A stretch of 64,000 nucleotides of DNA, taken from NCBI RefSeq assembly GCF_003355495.1, contig NZ_CP031337.1:687001-751000 (forward strand). The letters run 5' to 3'. Origin of the DNA: Crenobacter cavernae. GTDB taxonomy: Bacteria; Pseudomonadota; Gammaproteobacteria; Burkholderiales; Chromobacteriaceae. How positions within the stretch are numbered: position 1 is the stretch's first letter; the number at the start of each line of letters is the position of its first letter. The position numbers were made by a program, and so were the translations under genes. Below the pieces are notes generated by a model that was given only the letters and a program-made list of their open reading frames with translations, did not search any database and was not told the DNA's origin. This document shows, in pieces, positions 53,079-62,048 of this stretch.

Positions 53079-54878
53079 TCAGCGATAGCGCTCGGGAAGC
53101 TTCGCGATCGCTTCTTCGGCCTGACGGCGCAGGCCGGCATACGCCGGATCGTCCTCGGGCAGGTCGTCGAGGAACTGCGGCGCGTAGGTCGGGAAGGAAC
53201 CGAGCGCGCGCGCCATGCTGCGCTCGGCGCTCGTCTCGTCGCCCGCCAGCGCGGCGAGGCGCGCCTCCTTGAACAGCACGTCCGGGTATGGCCGGAACGC
53301 CGACAACTGCGCGATCCAGCGCCGCTTGGCGTCGAGGTTGCGCTTGTCGACGGTGAGATAGTTGTCGAGCGTGTTGAGCGCGTGAAAGGCGAACAGCGGC
53401 TCGGTGCGGACGATCTCGGCCAACCTCGCGACGCGCGCCTCGTCGCGCGCGCCCTGCCCGGTCGGCGAATAGAGGCTGACCATCTCCCAGTAGCGCGGAA
53501 TCGCCATCAGTGACACGACGCCGAGCGCGACCGCCAGCACCAGGTTGGCCGAGCCTGCGAACAGGGAACGGCGTGGAGCGGCCGGCGCAAGCGCCATCAT
53601 CATCACCAGCACGGCGAGGAAATACAGATACCACAGCGGGTATTCGAGCTGGCTGTGGATCAGCGTCGCCGCCATCACCGAAAGCGGCAGCACCTGCGCC
53701 GCGCGCGCAGCCCGGCCGAAATAAGGCCACACCGCCCAGGCGAAGCCGCCGATCGCCAACAGCGCGCCCGGCCAGCCCATCTCGGCCAAGAGCTGCATCT
53801 CGAGGTTGTGCGCGTTGGAGAACAGGCCGCTGTTGAAACCGGCGTCGCGGAACATCGGCAGCATCTGCAGACGTACGCTTTCGGCGGCGAACTGCGACCA
53901 GCCGGCACCGGTCAGCGGCGCATCGCCGAACACCAGCCAAGCCTTGTGCCACTCGGTGATGCGGCGCGCGCCCATGCCGTCGCCGCTGGCAGCGAGGCGC
54001 TCGATGCCGCTCTCAACCGTCATCGCGCTGTGGGTGAAATGCGCGACGAGAGCATTCACCAACGGCAGCACGAACTGCATCGCGACGATCGCCGCTGCCG
54101 CGACGGCGAAGGCCGCGAACAGCCGCTTCGATTCTTCGCCGCGCACACGCCAATGCCAGACGCCGGCGATCGCGACCAGCGCCACCGCGTAGATCAGCAC
54201 CGTACGCGAGCTCGCCCACGCGATCGACAGCGCCAGCCAAAGCAAGAGGAAAACAAAAACGCGGCGCGACACCGCACGCTGCGCAAACAGGTAAGCGAGC
54301 GCGGCGCAGCCCCAGGTCAGATAGTGCGCATACTGGTTGCGCTGGCCGATATGGCCGAACACATTGGTCGTAGGGTGTGCGCGGTCGTAGAACAGCACGC
54401 CGCCCATGACCTCGGCCAACCCTGTGACCTGACAGAAGCCGATCGCGGACTGCAGCACGGCGCCGGTCAGCAGCGCCCACGCGAGCGAGCGCACCAAGTA
54501 TTCTTCGCCCCAGCGCTCGGAGAGGCCCGCGGTGACGCCAGCCAGCAGCGCGAGAGACAGAAAACCGAGCGCCGTCGCCCAGTTCATGCCCGGGAAGTCG
54601 AGCGGCAGCCACAAGGGCTGCGCCGCCCAGAATGCGGCGAGCGCCAGCATCCACCACGCGGCGCGCGGCCAGCTCACCGCACTTGCGCGCGGCGCACAGA
54701 GCCAGGCGAGCACAGCGAGCCACACCACCGTCGCCTCCCCCCACCATTGCGGCAACGGAACGTAGTGCAGGCGCGAGATAAAGGGCAGGACCGCGACCGC
54801 GCACCAGGCGAGAAGCGCGGCGCGGTTGAGGACGGCTTGGACAGGCATCGGACGGCTCGCTACGGGCAAAACAACCAT
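53079..54878 (-). CDS. PglL-like O-oligosaccharyltransferase (Wzy_C family), copy A
   Basis: The roughly 599-residue inner-membrane protein has about 11-12 hydrophobic segments in the first 450 residues, the GHIGQRNQYAHYLTWG motif typical of PglL-type ligases, an EYPLWYLYF segment after a HSQL motif, and a soluble C-terminal ~150 residues. Such enzymes transfer lipid-linked glycans to pilin or other proteins in the periplasm. The start is either 54878 (chosen; AGGA upstream) or 54848. It follows copy B by 19 nt. Contains exact repeats at 53415, 53544 and 54411. Confidence 0.8.
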   Translation of the reverse strand: MVVLPVASRPMPVQAVLNRAALLAWCAVAVLPFISRLHYVPLPQWWGEATVVWLAVLAWLCAPRASAVSWPRAAWWMLALAAFWAAQPLWLPLDFPGMNWATALGFLSLALLAGVTAGLSERWGEEYLVRSLAWALLTGAVLQSAIGFCQVTGLAEVMGGVLFYDRAHPTTNVFGHIGQRNQYAHYLTWGCAALAYLFAQRAVSRRVFVFLLLWLALSIAWASSRTVLIYAVALVAIAGVWHWRVRGEESKRLFAAFAVAAAAIVAMQFVLPLVNALVAHFTHSAMTVESGIERLAASGDGMGARRITEWHKAWLVFGDAPLTGAGWSQFAAESVRLQMLPMFRDAGFNSGLFSNAHNLEMQLLAEMGWPGALLAIGGFAWAVWPYFGRAARAAQVLPLSVMAATLIHSQLEYPLWYLYFLAVLVMMMALAPAAPRRSLFAGSANLVLAVALGVVSLMAIPRYWEMVSLYSPTGQGARDEARVARLAEIVRTEPLFAFHALNTLDNYLTVDKRNLDAKRRWIAQLSAFRPYPDVLFKEARLAALAGDETSAERSMARALGSFPTYAPQFLDDLPEDDPAYAGLRRQAEEAIAKLPERYR

Positions 54879-54897
54879 GTTAACGCATCCTGCACCT

Positions 54898-56724
54898 TCA
54901 ACGCCGCGACACTTTAAGCAAGGCCGACGCGGCATCGGCCGCCGCCACCGGCCCGCCGGCCTTGTAGGCTTGCGCGGCGCGCGCGGTGAACGCGGCCAGC
55001 GGTTTCATCGCCGGGTCTTTCATCTGCGCAAAGTAGGCCATGTAGGCGGGCGTCAGCCCCGGATAGGCGGCGACCGCCATCGCCAGCGCCTCTTTGGCGC
55101 CGCGCGTATCGCCTTGCATCTGCCTGGCGACGGCCAGCTTCTGCAGCACGTTCGGATACGGCCGGTAGCTCGCCAGCCGCTCGAACAGCGGGCGCTGAAC
55201 GGCCACGAGTTGACGGCTCGGGATCTGATAACCCGACAAGACCAGGTCGGCCTCGTACGACCACAGCGGGTTGCGGCCGAGGTCGACCAGGGAACGGATG
55301 CGCTCGACGTTCTCGGCCGGCGACGGCGACGGGTAGAGCCAAGCGCTCAGGTTGCGGAAGTGCGACACGCCGGTCGCCGCGTAGGCGAGCACGGCGACCG
55401 CCAACACGGTCGCGAAGAAACGGCGCAAGGAAGAACGCACCGGCAGGCCGATCGCCGGCGCCGGAGAAAACCCCAGCAACAGCGTCACACCCAGCAGGAA
55501 GGGCAGATACCACAACGGATACTCGAACAGGCTGTGGATCGTACTGATCATCAGCATCGCGAGGACGAACAGGCTGTTAGCGTTCGCCGCCCGCCGGGCA
55601 AACAAGGGCCATGCCGCCCACAAGCCACCACCGACGACGATAATGGTGCCGGCGACACCCGTCTCGGCCAGCAATTGCATGAAGATATTGTGCGTATGCG
55701 TGAACAGCGCATTCTCCGGCATGCGACCAAAGAGGCCGAGTGCCTCGAGGCGCACGCTCTCGTAGGCATACCCCCCCCAGCCGACGCCGGCCAGCGGATG
55801 GTCGAGAAAGACTCGCCAAGCCTTCGCCCATTCGACACGGCGGCGCGCGCCGAAGCCGGCGTCCATCATGCGCTCGGAACCGCTGGCCGCATGAACCGGC
55901 AAACCGAGCCAGCGCAGGAAAGCGTTGATCTCCTGGCTCCACAACAGGCAGACCGCCAGGCACAGCAGCGCGATCCCTGCCGCCTTGCCGAACCGCCTCA
56001 AAGCGCCGTCGTCGGCGCGCCGCAGCCAGATCAGCGTCAGTACGCCGAGACCGAGGCCGTAGCCGAGCACCAAGCGCGAAGCGGACCAGCCCATCAGCAA
56101 GGCCAGCGCCAGCGCGACCGGGACGAACAGACCGATGCGCAGCCGGCCGACGCTGTGCAGATAGCAGGCCGACACCAGCCCCCAGCCGAGGTAGTGACCG
56201 AGCTGGTTGCGCTGACCGATGTTGCCGAGCACCGTGGTCGGCGCGTTCATGTCGAACAGCAACCAGCCCTGCGCCAGCGGCGCGAGGCCGAGCGCTTGGG
56301 CGAAGCCGATCGCCGCCTGCAGCAAGGCGCCGAGTAGCACGACGGCGGCAAAAGTTGTCAGCACGGCGTCGCGACCCAGACGCGCGATAGCCTGCTGCTG
56401 GAGCGACGCGGCGAGCATTAGAAGCAGCAGCACGGTGGCGGCCTGCAGCGCCACGCCCGGATAGGCGGGCATCACGCTCAACGAAGGCAGCACCAAGCCC
56501 ACGGCCAACGCGGCCAGTCCGAGCTGGACCCGGTGCAGCCGCGCCGACGGCGAAACGGATGGCAGCCAGGCAGCGAACAACGCGGCGAGCGCGATCAAGG
56601 CGGCGGCGGCGACGTCGCTGCACCAGTCGGGCAATGGCGCGTAGCGCAAAGGGCTGAGGAACGCAAAGGAAAGAGGTGCCAGCAACATGGCACCCAGCAT
56701 ATGTGGGGCGAACCGGAAACGCAT
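54898..56724 (-). CDS. PglL-like O-oligosaccharyltransferase (Wzy_C family), copy B
   Basis: The 608-residue protein has the same layout as copy A: about 12 membrane segments, the GNIGQRNQLGHYLGWG motif, FEYPLWYLPF after IHSL, and a soluble C-terminal domain. The two are clearly paralogous but diverged. Being directly downstream of a type IV pilin gene suggests the pilin as substrate. It has no exact repeat, unlike copy A, which has three. Confidence 0.82.
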   Translation of the reverse strand: MRFRFAPHMLGAMLLAPLSFAFLSPLRYAPLPDWCSDVAAAALIALAALFAAWLPSVSPSARLHRVQLGLAALAVGLVLPSLSVMPAYPGVALQAATVLLLLMLAASLQQQAIARLGRDAVLTTFAAVVLLGALLQAAIGFAQALGLAPLAQGWLLFDMNAPTTVLGNIGQRNQLGHYLGWGLVSACYLHSVGRLRIGLFVPVALALALLMGWSASRLVLGYGLGLGVLTLIWLRRADDGALRRFGKAAGIALLCLAVCLLWSQEINAFLRWLGLPVHAASGSERMMDAGFGARRRVEWAKAWRVFLDHPLAGVGWGGYAYESVRLEALGLFGRMPENALFTHTHNIFMQLLAETGVAGTIIVVGGGLWAAWPLFARRAANANSLFVLAMLMISTIHSLFEYPLWYLPFLLGVTLLLGFSPAPAIGLPVRSSLRRFFATVLAVAVLAYAATGVSHFRNLSAWLYPSPSPAENVERIRSLVDLGRNPLWSYEADLVLSGYQIPSRQLVAVQRPLFERLASYRPYPNVLQKLAVARQMQGDTRGAKEALAMAVAAYPGLTPAYMAYFAQMKDPAMKPLAAFTARAAQAYKAGGPVAAADAASALLKVSRR

Positions 56725-56737
56725 GGATTAACCCATG

Positions 56738-56762
56738 AAAAACGGGCGGTTACCCGCCCGTT
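56738..56762 (-). terminator. Terminator after the pilin gene
   Basis: AACGGGCGG / CCGCCCGTT stem with a 4-nt loop, followed on the minus strand by TTTTTC. Lies 24 nt beyond the pilin stop; leaky readthrough would feed the PglL-like genes. Confidence 0.85.
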
Positions 56763-56785
56763 CGAGAAGGATGACGACTCGGAAA

Positions 56786-57226
56786 TTAGCCGCGGCAGTT
56801 GGCCGGCAAATATTTCACATTGATACCAGACGAGGCCGCTACAGCGCACCTCCACTCGACCCCAGTAGAAGACAGGGTAGGCGTCAGAGCAAATTGGTTT
56901 GCACCACTCGCAACCTCGCCACCGACATTCGCCGCATTCAGCACTACAGTAATCACCCCACTAGTCCCAACAGTAAGGCTGGTAACGTATTTTGAAGTGG
57001 TCGACGTAACTCCTGCCGACGCATTGCTGACCGGCAACACGTTATTAGTCAACGCAAATTCAGAAACGGCCGTTTTGGCCGCTGCTGCAGCTTGCATACC
57101 TTCACTTACTTTGGCTCGTACCGTGTAATCCTGGTACGCCGGAATCGCGATCGCGGCCAAAATACCGATGATCGCGACGACGATCATCAGTTCGATCAAG
57201 GTAAAGCCCTGTTGTGCCTTCTTCAT
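56786..57226 (-). CDS. Type IV major pilin-like protein (PilA/PilE)
   Basis: The 146-residue prepilin starts MKKAQQG followed by FTLIELMIVVAIIGILAAIA, the class III signal cleaved after Gly7 with N-methyl-Phe1. The C-terminal part has a Cys pair (WRCAV...PANCRG) that would form the D-region disulfide. ATG at 57226 with GAGGAG upstream. Probably the main pilus subunit. Own terminator. Confidence 0.93.
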   Translation of the reverse strand: MKKAQQGFTLIELMIVVAIIGILAAIAIPAYQDYTVRAKVSEGMQAAAAAKTAVSEFALTNNVLPVSNASAGVTSTTSKYVTSLTVGTSGVITVVLNAANVGGEVASGANQFALTPTLSSTGVEWRCAVAASSGINVKYLPANCRG

Positions 57227-57285
57227 TTCCACTCCTCGTTATAGGTATGCATTAAAAATGCAGGGGTAATTTATCACAAACTCAT

Positions 57286-57720
57286 TCATTCCCGGCAACT
57301 GGAAGGCATAAGCCGTCGCAAAGTGGACTCTCCGCCGCAGCGCCAGCGGTAGGAACCGCTCGCGTCCTCTTCGGAGGCGAGCCAGACTTGGGCGTTGTCC
57401 TGCACCTTGTCGTTCAACGTGATCCGGATCACGCCGACCGAACCCGATGCCGCCAGGGTCAACGCCTTCACGGCTTCGCCCCAGTAAGCCTCCGGTTCCT
57501 GCAGTCCCGCCGACGCGTTGCTGGTCGGCCAAGCCCCCTTCGACGCGTGATACTCCTCGGCCGACGTTTTCACGCTGCCGGCGAAGCCCATCGCCTCGGC
57601 CAGATAAGCGCGCTTGGTGTAGTCCTGATACGCGGTTATCGCCATCGCTGCGAGGATGCCGACAATCGCGATCACGATCATCAGCTCTATCAGCGTGAAA
57701 CCTTGTTCACGGTCTTTCAT
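57286..57720 (-). CDS. Type IV pilin-like protein, possible minor pilin
   Basis: The 144-residue prepilin starts MKDREQG/FTLIELMIVIAIVGILAAMA and ends with a Cys pair (YRWRCGG...MPSSCRE) forming a D-region loop rich in Arg (STLRRLMPSSCRE). Only about a third as similar to its neighbour outside the N-terminus. AGAGG lies about 8 nt before the ATG. It could be a second major-type pilin, a minor pilin, or a ComP-like uptake receptor. Confidence 0.85.
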   Translation of the reverse strand: MKDREQGFTLIELMIVIAIVGILAAMAITAYQDYTKRAYLAEAMGFAGSVKTSAEEYHASKGAWPTSNASAGLQEPEAYWGEAVKALTLAASGSVGVIRITLNDKVQDNAQVWLASEEDASGSYRWRCGGESTLRRLMPSSCRE

Positions 57721-57913
57721 GGCATAACCTCTTGTGCGCGGATATGACAAAGCATGGATCGTGCCAGCCGCTTTTCCTGAAGATTTTCCCGTTTCACGCC
57801 GCAAATTACGGCGTCATTGGTCACGAACTGACAATTTGCGTCAGTCCCGTCACGTAAACGGCGGCTATGTTAGCATCGCGCATCATTTAAATTCCTGCTT
57901 TGACGAGGCGAAC

Positions 57914-59263
57914 GTGAGCGAATCCAGCGACTGGCTCGAACGCAGCCGACGCGCGGTATGGCACCCGTGCACCCAGATGAAACGCCACGAGCGGCTGCCG
58001 CTGATCCCGATCGCGCGCGGCGACGGCGCGTGGCTGATCGATTTCGACGGCAAGCGCTACCTCGACGCGGTCAGCTCGTGGTGGGTGAACCTGTTCGGCC
58101 ACGGCCATCCGGCGATCAAGGACGCGATCAAGGCGCAGCTCGACACGCTCGAGCACGTGATGCTGGCCGGTTTCACCCACGCGCCGGTGGTAGAACTATC
58201 GGAGCGGCTCGCCGCGCTGTCCGGCCTCGGCCACGCGTTCTACGGCTCGGACGGCTCGAGCGCGACCGAGATCGCGCTGAAGATGAGCTTCCACTACTGG
58301 AAGAACCTCGGCCAGGCGCAAAAGTGCCGCTTCGTCAGCCTGGAGAACGGCTACCACGGCGAGACGGTAGGCGCGCTGGCTGTGACCGACGTGCCGCTGT
58401 TTTCGGCGACCTACGCCGAACTTACGCACAAGGGCCTGCGCGTGCCGACGCCCGACGCGCGCCTCGCCTTGCCCGGCGAGAGCGCCGCCGACGTCGCTGC
58501 GCGCGCCGCGACCGCGCTCGAGAACGTGCTGGCCAAGCGTCACGGCGAGATCGCCGCGCTGATCCTCGAGCCGCTGGTGCAGGGCGCCGCCGGGATGGCG
58601 ATGTACCACCCCGACTATCTGAAGCGCGCGCGCACCGCGTGCGAGCGCTACGGCGTGCACCTGATCGCCGACGAGATCGCGGTCGGCTTCGGCCGCACCG
58701 GTACGCTGTTCGCGTGCGAGCAGGCCGGCATCCGTCCCGACTTCCTGTGCCTGTCGAAAGGCATCACCGGCGGATTTTTGCCGCTGTCGTGCGTATTGAC
58801 GACCGATTCGGTATACGATGCATTTTATGACGATGACGTCGCGCGCGGCTTCCTGCATTCGCACAGCTATACCGGCAACCCGCTCGCGTGCAGCGCGGCG
58901 CTCGCGGTGCTCGACCTGTTCGAGCGCGAAGACGTGCTGTCCGCCAACCGCGACAAGGCCGAGCGCTTCAGCAAGCTGATGGCGCCGTTGGCCGAGCATG
59001 AAGCGGTGCGACATTTTCGCCACACCGGCATGATCTGGGCGTTCGACGTTACGACGTCGCGCGCCGACTTCTCGCAGGCCTTCTTCTCGGCGATGCTGGA
59101 AAAATCGTGCCTGACGCGACCGATCGGCCAATCGGTCTACTTCATGCCGCCTTACGTGGTCGACGACGAGCAGATGGCGCAACTCGTCGATGCGACCCTC
59201 GAAACGCTGTCGACGCTGCGCCTGGCCGGCGACGACGAAGCCGCCGAGGCGGCCCTGCCCTGA
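57914..59263 (+). CDS. bioA: Adenosylmethionine-8-amino-7-oxononanoate aminotransferase
   Basis: The 449-residue PLP enzyme makes DAPA in biotin synthesis. It has WHPCTQM near the N-terminus, the SSWWVNLFGHGHP segment, IADEIAVGFGRTG, and the PLP lysine in LSKGITGG. GTG start at 57914 with GAGG upstream. No other bio genes are near. Contains the exact repeat at 58987 (Leu-Ala-Glu). Confidence 0.96.
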   Translation: MSESSDWLERSRRAVWHPCTQMKRHERLPLIPIARGDGAWLIDFDGKRYLDAVSSWWVNLFGHGHPAIKDAIKAQLDTLEHVMLAGFTHAPVVELSERLAALSGLGHAFYGSDGSSATEIALKMSFHYWKNLGQAQKCRFVSLENGYHGETVGALAVTDVPLFSATYAELTHKGLRVPTPDARLALPGESAADVAARAATALENVLAKRHGEIAALILEPLVQGAAGMAMYHPDYLKRARTACERYGVHLIADEIAVGFGRTGTLFACEQAGIRPDFLCLSKGITGGFLPLSCVLTTDSVYDAFYDDDVARGFLHSHSYTGNPLACSAALAVLDLFEREDVLSANRDKAERFSKLMAPLAEHEAVRHFRHTGMIWAFDVTTSRADFSQAFFSAMLEKSCLTRPIGQSVYFMPPYVVDDEQMAQLVDATLETLSTLRLAGDDEAAEAALP

Positions 59264-59275
59264 CGATGTGAAAGC

Positions 59276-60754
59276 ATGGAAGCGATCCTGGTTGATACCG
59301 ACCCGGGCAGCGTGGCCGATTGGCTGGCCCGCCTGCCCTACGCCCAACCCAAACTGGCGGCCAAGCTGCTCGCCGAGACGGTGCACGCGCTCAACCGCGC
59401 CGAAGCGAAGCCTGCGCTGCGCCAGAAGCTGATGCGGCTGTACGCCGAGGCGGCCGACAAGCTGATGCACGCCGCCGAGAATGCGCTGGCGCTCGAGGAA
59501 CTGACGCTGTCGCAGGACGCGCAGATCATCGCGTCGCGCACCCAGCGCGCGTTGGCCGAGGTCCATCGCGGCACGCTGCTCTGCCTGTCCGAACAATTGC
59601 AGAAGAAGGGGTGGTTCGAGCGCGACCAGCCCAAGGTCGAACTCGTCGTGCAGGCGCTGGCCAGCGCGCGTGCCTGGCTCGGCTGGGTGCACCAGAGCTA
59701 TTTGCCGTTGCCGCGCGGCTTCTGGCACGAGGTGCACGCCCTCTACCGCCTCGCCGACGAGCGCGGCTGGCTGCGCGAGGCGCGCGACGCGTTGCCGCAG
59801 GCCATCACGCTCTACCGCGAACTGTTGCTGCTCGGCCTCACCGACAGCCGTCGCCTGACGCAGGAGCAGATCCGCTGGCTGCGCGCCGCCTTGCCCGAAC
59901 TGGCGGCGACCGCACGCGTCCTGCCGCTGACCGGTCCGCTCGACGGCGGCCGCGGAGCCTACCTGGTCGACACCGCCGCCGACGCCCAGCCGTGCTACAT
60001 GCTGATAGCGCCGCGCGACCCCGCGCACAGCTGGCTGTGGCTCGACCTGTCCAACACGCTGGCCGCGCTCGCCTTGCGCGAAGACAAGCTCAAGCACGCC
60101 CTGGCACAGGGCCCTGACGGCGCGGCGGAGGCCGAATTCGAACTGATCCAGCTGCTGTCGCACGCTTGGCAGCAGCCGCAGCGCCGCCGCCATTCGCGCG
60201 ATGCGGCCAGCGGCGAATTGAACGTCGTCAGCCAACTCGCCGCCATCTGGCGGCACCTGAACGACGGCGCGGCGGCGCAGCCCCAGGCTCACGCGGACGC
60301 TCCACCCTGCCCATTGAGCGTCGTCAACCAGAGTCCGATCGGGCTGATGCTGCGCGGCGTGCCGCAAGGCCACAGCCTGCGCGCCGGCGACGTGCTGTTC
60401 GCCGAGGACCACGGCGTGCCGGCCGGCCTGTTCTTCATCCGCTGGGTGACGCTGGTGCAGGACCGGCCGCTGGTCGAATGCGGCATCGAACGCATCGCGA
60501 CCGAAGCGCGCGCCGCCGAGGCGATGCCGAGCATCACCCGCGCCGACGACCACTTCCTGCCGGCGCTGATCGTGCCCGGCAACCCGCGCTTCGGCGTCAG
60601 CGAGCGCTTGTTGATGCCCGGCCGCGTGTTCGGCCGGCTGCGCGAGTTCCGGCTGCGCGACGGCGGCGTTGAGCGGCTGATACGCGTGACGCGCATCGTC
60701 AGCCAGTCGCCGTACTACCAGTTGATGGAATTCCGCGCGAGCGAAGACTTCTGA
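59276..60754 (+). CDS. Hypothetical protein with degenerate PilZ-like motifs
   Basis: The 492-residue protein is not confidently recognised. It has a helical N-terminal half (about 20-215) without membrane segments. The C-terminal half has RRRHSR (303-308) and NQSPIG (351-356), which match the two PilZ c-di-GMP motifs RxxxR and (D/N)xSxxG, with a longer spacing than usual. It starts 12 nt after bioA. Possible role: c-di-GMP responsive regulator. The exact repeat at 59551 is read as Leu-Ala-Glu. Confidence 0.6.
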   Translation: MEAILVDTDPGSVADWLARLPYAQPKLAAKLLAETVHALNRAEAKPALRQKLMRLYAEAADKLMHAAENALALEELTLSQDAQIIASRTQRALAEVHRGTLLCLSEQLQKKGWFERDQPKVELVVQALASARAWLGWVHQSYLPLPRGFWHEVHALYRLADERGWLREARDALPQAITLYRELLLLGLTDSRRLTQEQIRWLRAALPELAATARVLPLTGPLDGGRGAYLVDTAADAQPCYMLIAPRDPAHSWLWLDLSNTLAALALREDKLKHALAQGPDGAAEAEFELIQLLSHAWQQPQRRRHSRDAASGELNVVSQLAAIWRHLNDGAAAQPQAHADAPPCPLSVVNQSPIGLMLRGVPQGHSLRAGDVLFAEDHGVPAGLFFIRWVTLVQDRPLVECGIERIATEARAAEAMPSITRADDHFLPALIVPGNPRFGVSERLLMPGRVFGRLREFRLRDGGVERLIRVTRIVSQSPYYQLMEFRASEDF

Positions 60755-60776
60755 CGCCTTCCCGATGACCGGCAAG

Positions 60777-60811
60777 CTTGGCCGAGCTTTTGTCACCCAG
60801 GCTCGGCCAAG
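60777..60811. repeat. Inverted pair of variant repeats before proB
   Basis: CTTGGCCGAG (60777-60786) and CTCGGCCAAG (60802-60811) each have one mismatch to the exact 10-mer, and the changes compensate so that AAGCTTGGCCGAGC / GCTCGGCCAAGCTT remains a perfect 14-bp stem. Confidence 0.85.
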
Positions 60812-60859
60812 CTTCGCGGCGCGCTATAATCTCCCGATCCGTTTTTCAAGAAGACAGAC

Positions 60860-61978
60860 ATGCAATCGGTCATTCACGCGGCCAGCCGCATCGTGGTCAA
60901 GGTGGGCTCGAGCCTCGTCACCAACGACGGCAAGGGGCTGGACAGGGACGCGCTCGCGCGCTGGGCGGCGGAAATCGCCGACCTCAGGCGCCGCGGCAAG
61001 GAAGTGGTGTTGGTGTCCTCGGGCGCGATCGCCGAGGGCTGCCAGCGCCTCGGCTGGACGACGCGGCCGAAGGCGGTGCACGAGCTGCAGGCCGCCGCCG
61101 CGGTCGGCCAGATGGGGCTCGCTCAGGCCTACGAGACCGCGTTCTCGCTGCACGGCCAGAAGACCGCGCAGGTGCTGCTCACGCACGAAGACCTCGCCGA
61201 CCGCACCCGCTATCTCAACGCGCGCTCGACGCTGACCGCGCTGTTGGCGCTGAACGTCGTGCCTATCATCAACGAGAACGACACCGTCGTCACCGACGAG
61301 ATCCGCTTCGGCGACAACGACACGCTCGGCGCGCTCGTCACCAACCTGATCGAGGCCGACGCGCTCGTCATCCTCACCGACCAGCAGGGCCTGTACACCG
61401 CCGACCCGCGCAAGGACCCGGCCGCCGAGTTCGTTCACGAGGCACAAGCGGGGGATATGGCGCTCGAGGCGATGGCCGGCGGCGCGGGTTCCAGCGTCGG
61501 CACCGGCGGCATGTACACCAAGATCGTCGCCGCCAAGCGCGCGGCACGCAGCGGCGCGGCGACGGTGATCGCCAGCGGCCGCGAAGCGAACGTGCTGTCG
61601 CGGCTCGCCGACGGCGAAGGCATTGGCACGCAGCTGATCGCGCCGACCACGCGCATGGCCGCGCGCAAACAATGGCTGGCCGACCATCTGAAACTGTCCG
61701 GCCGTCTGGTGCTCGACGCCGGCGCGGCGCGCGCCTTGCGCGAGAACGGCGTCAGCCTGCTGCCGATCGGCGTGATCGGCGTCGACGGCGACTTCCTGCG
61801 CGGAGAGGCGGTCGCCTGCGTCGACGAGAACGGCGCCGAGGTCGCGCGCGGCCTCGTCAACTACAGCTCGGACGAGGCGAGGCTGATCATGCGCCACCCG
61901 ACGCGCGAGATCGAAACGGTGCTCGGCTATCTGGTCGAACCAGAGCTGATCCACCGCGACAATATGGTCAGCCTGTGA
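60860..61978 (+). CDS. proB: Glutamate 5-kinase
   Basis: The 372-residue enzyme phosphorylates glutamate in the first step of proline synthesis. N-terminal amino-acid kinase domain (IVVKVGSSLV, VVLVSSGAIAEG, PIINENDTV, GTGGMYTKI) and C-terminal PUA domain (about 275-365). No proA is adjacent. Confidence 0.97.
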   Translation: MQSVIHAASRIVVKVGSSLVTNDGKGLDRDALARWAAEIADLRRRGKEVVLVSSGAIAEGCQRLGWTTRPKAVHELQAAAAVGQMGLAQAYETAFSLHGQKTAQVLLTHEDLADRTRYLNARSTLTALLALNVVPIINENDTVVTDEIRFGDNDTLGALVTNLIEADALVILTDQQGLYTADPRKDPAAEFVHEAQAGDMALEAMAGGAGSSVGTGGMYTKIVAAKRAARSGAATVIASGREANVLSRLADGEGIGTQLIAPTTRMAARKQWLADHLKLSGRLVLDAGAARALRENGVSLLPIGVIGVDGDFLRGEAVACVDENGAEVARGLVNYSSDEARLIMRHPTREIETVLGYLVEPELIHRDNMVSL

Positions 61979-61994
61979 GATATCCCGGTCCACG

Positions 61995-62021
61995 AAAAAA
62001 CCGCCCAGATGGGCGGTTTTT
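61995..62021. terminator. Bidirectional terminator between proB and the beta-barrel gene
   Basis: AAAAACCGCCC / GGGCGGTTTTT with a 4-nt loop, T-rich on both strands, serving both converging genes. Confidence 0.92.
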
Positions 62022-62048
62022 GTTTTTCGACTCCCAGCGCGCCGCGTC

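Noticed and set aside
57239..57285. Small inverted repeat TGCATTTTTAATGCA upstream of the pilin as an operator
   Set aside because: Only 5-bp arms in an AT-rich spacer; no independent support for a regulator.
58196..60796. An 866-codon open frame antisense to bioA and the PilZ-like gene
   Set aside because: Low-complexity Arg/His/Gln/Val composition typical of an antisense shadow in GC-rich DNA.
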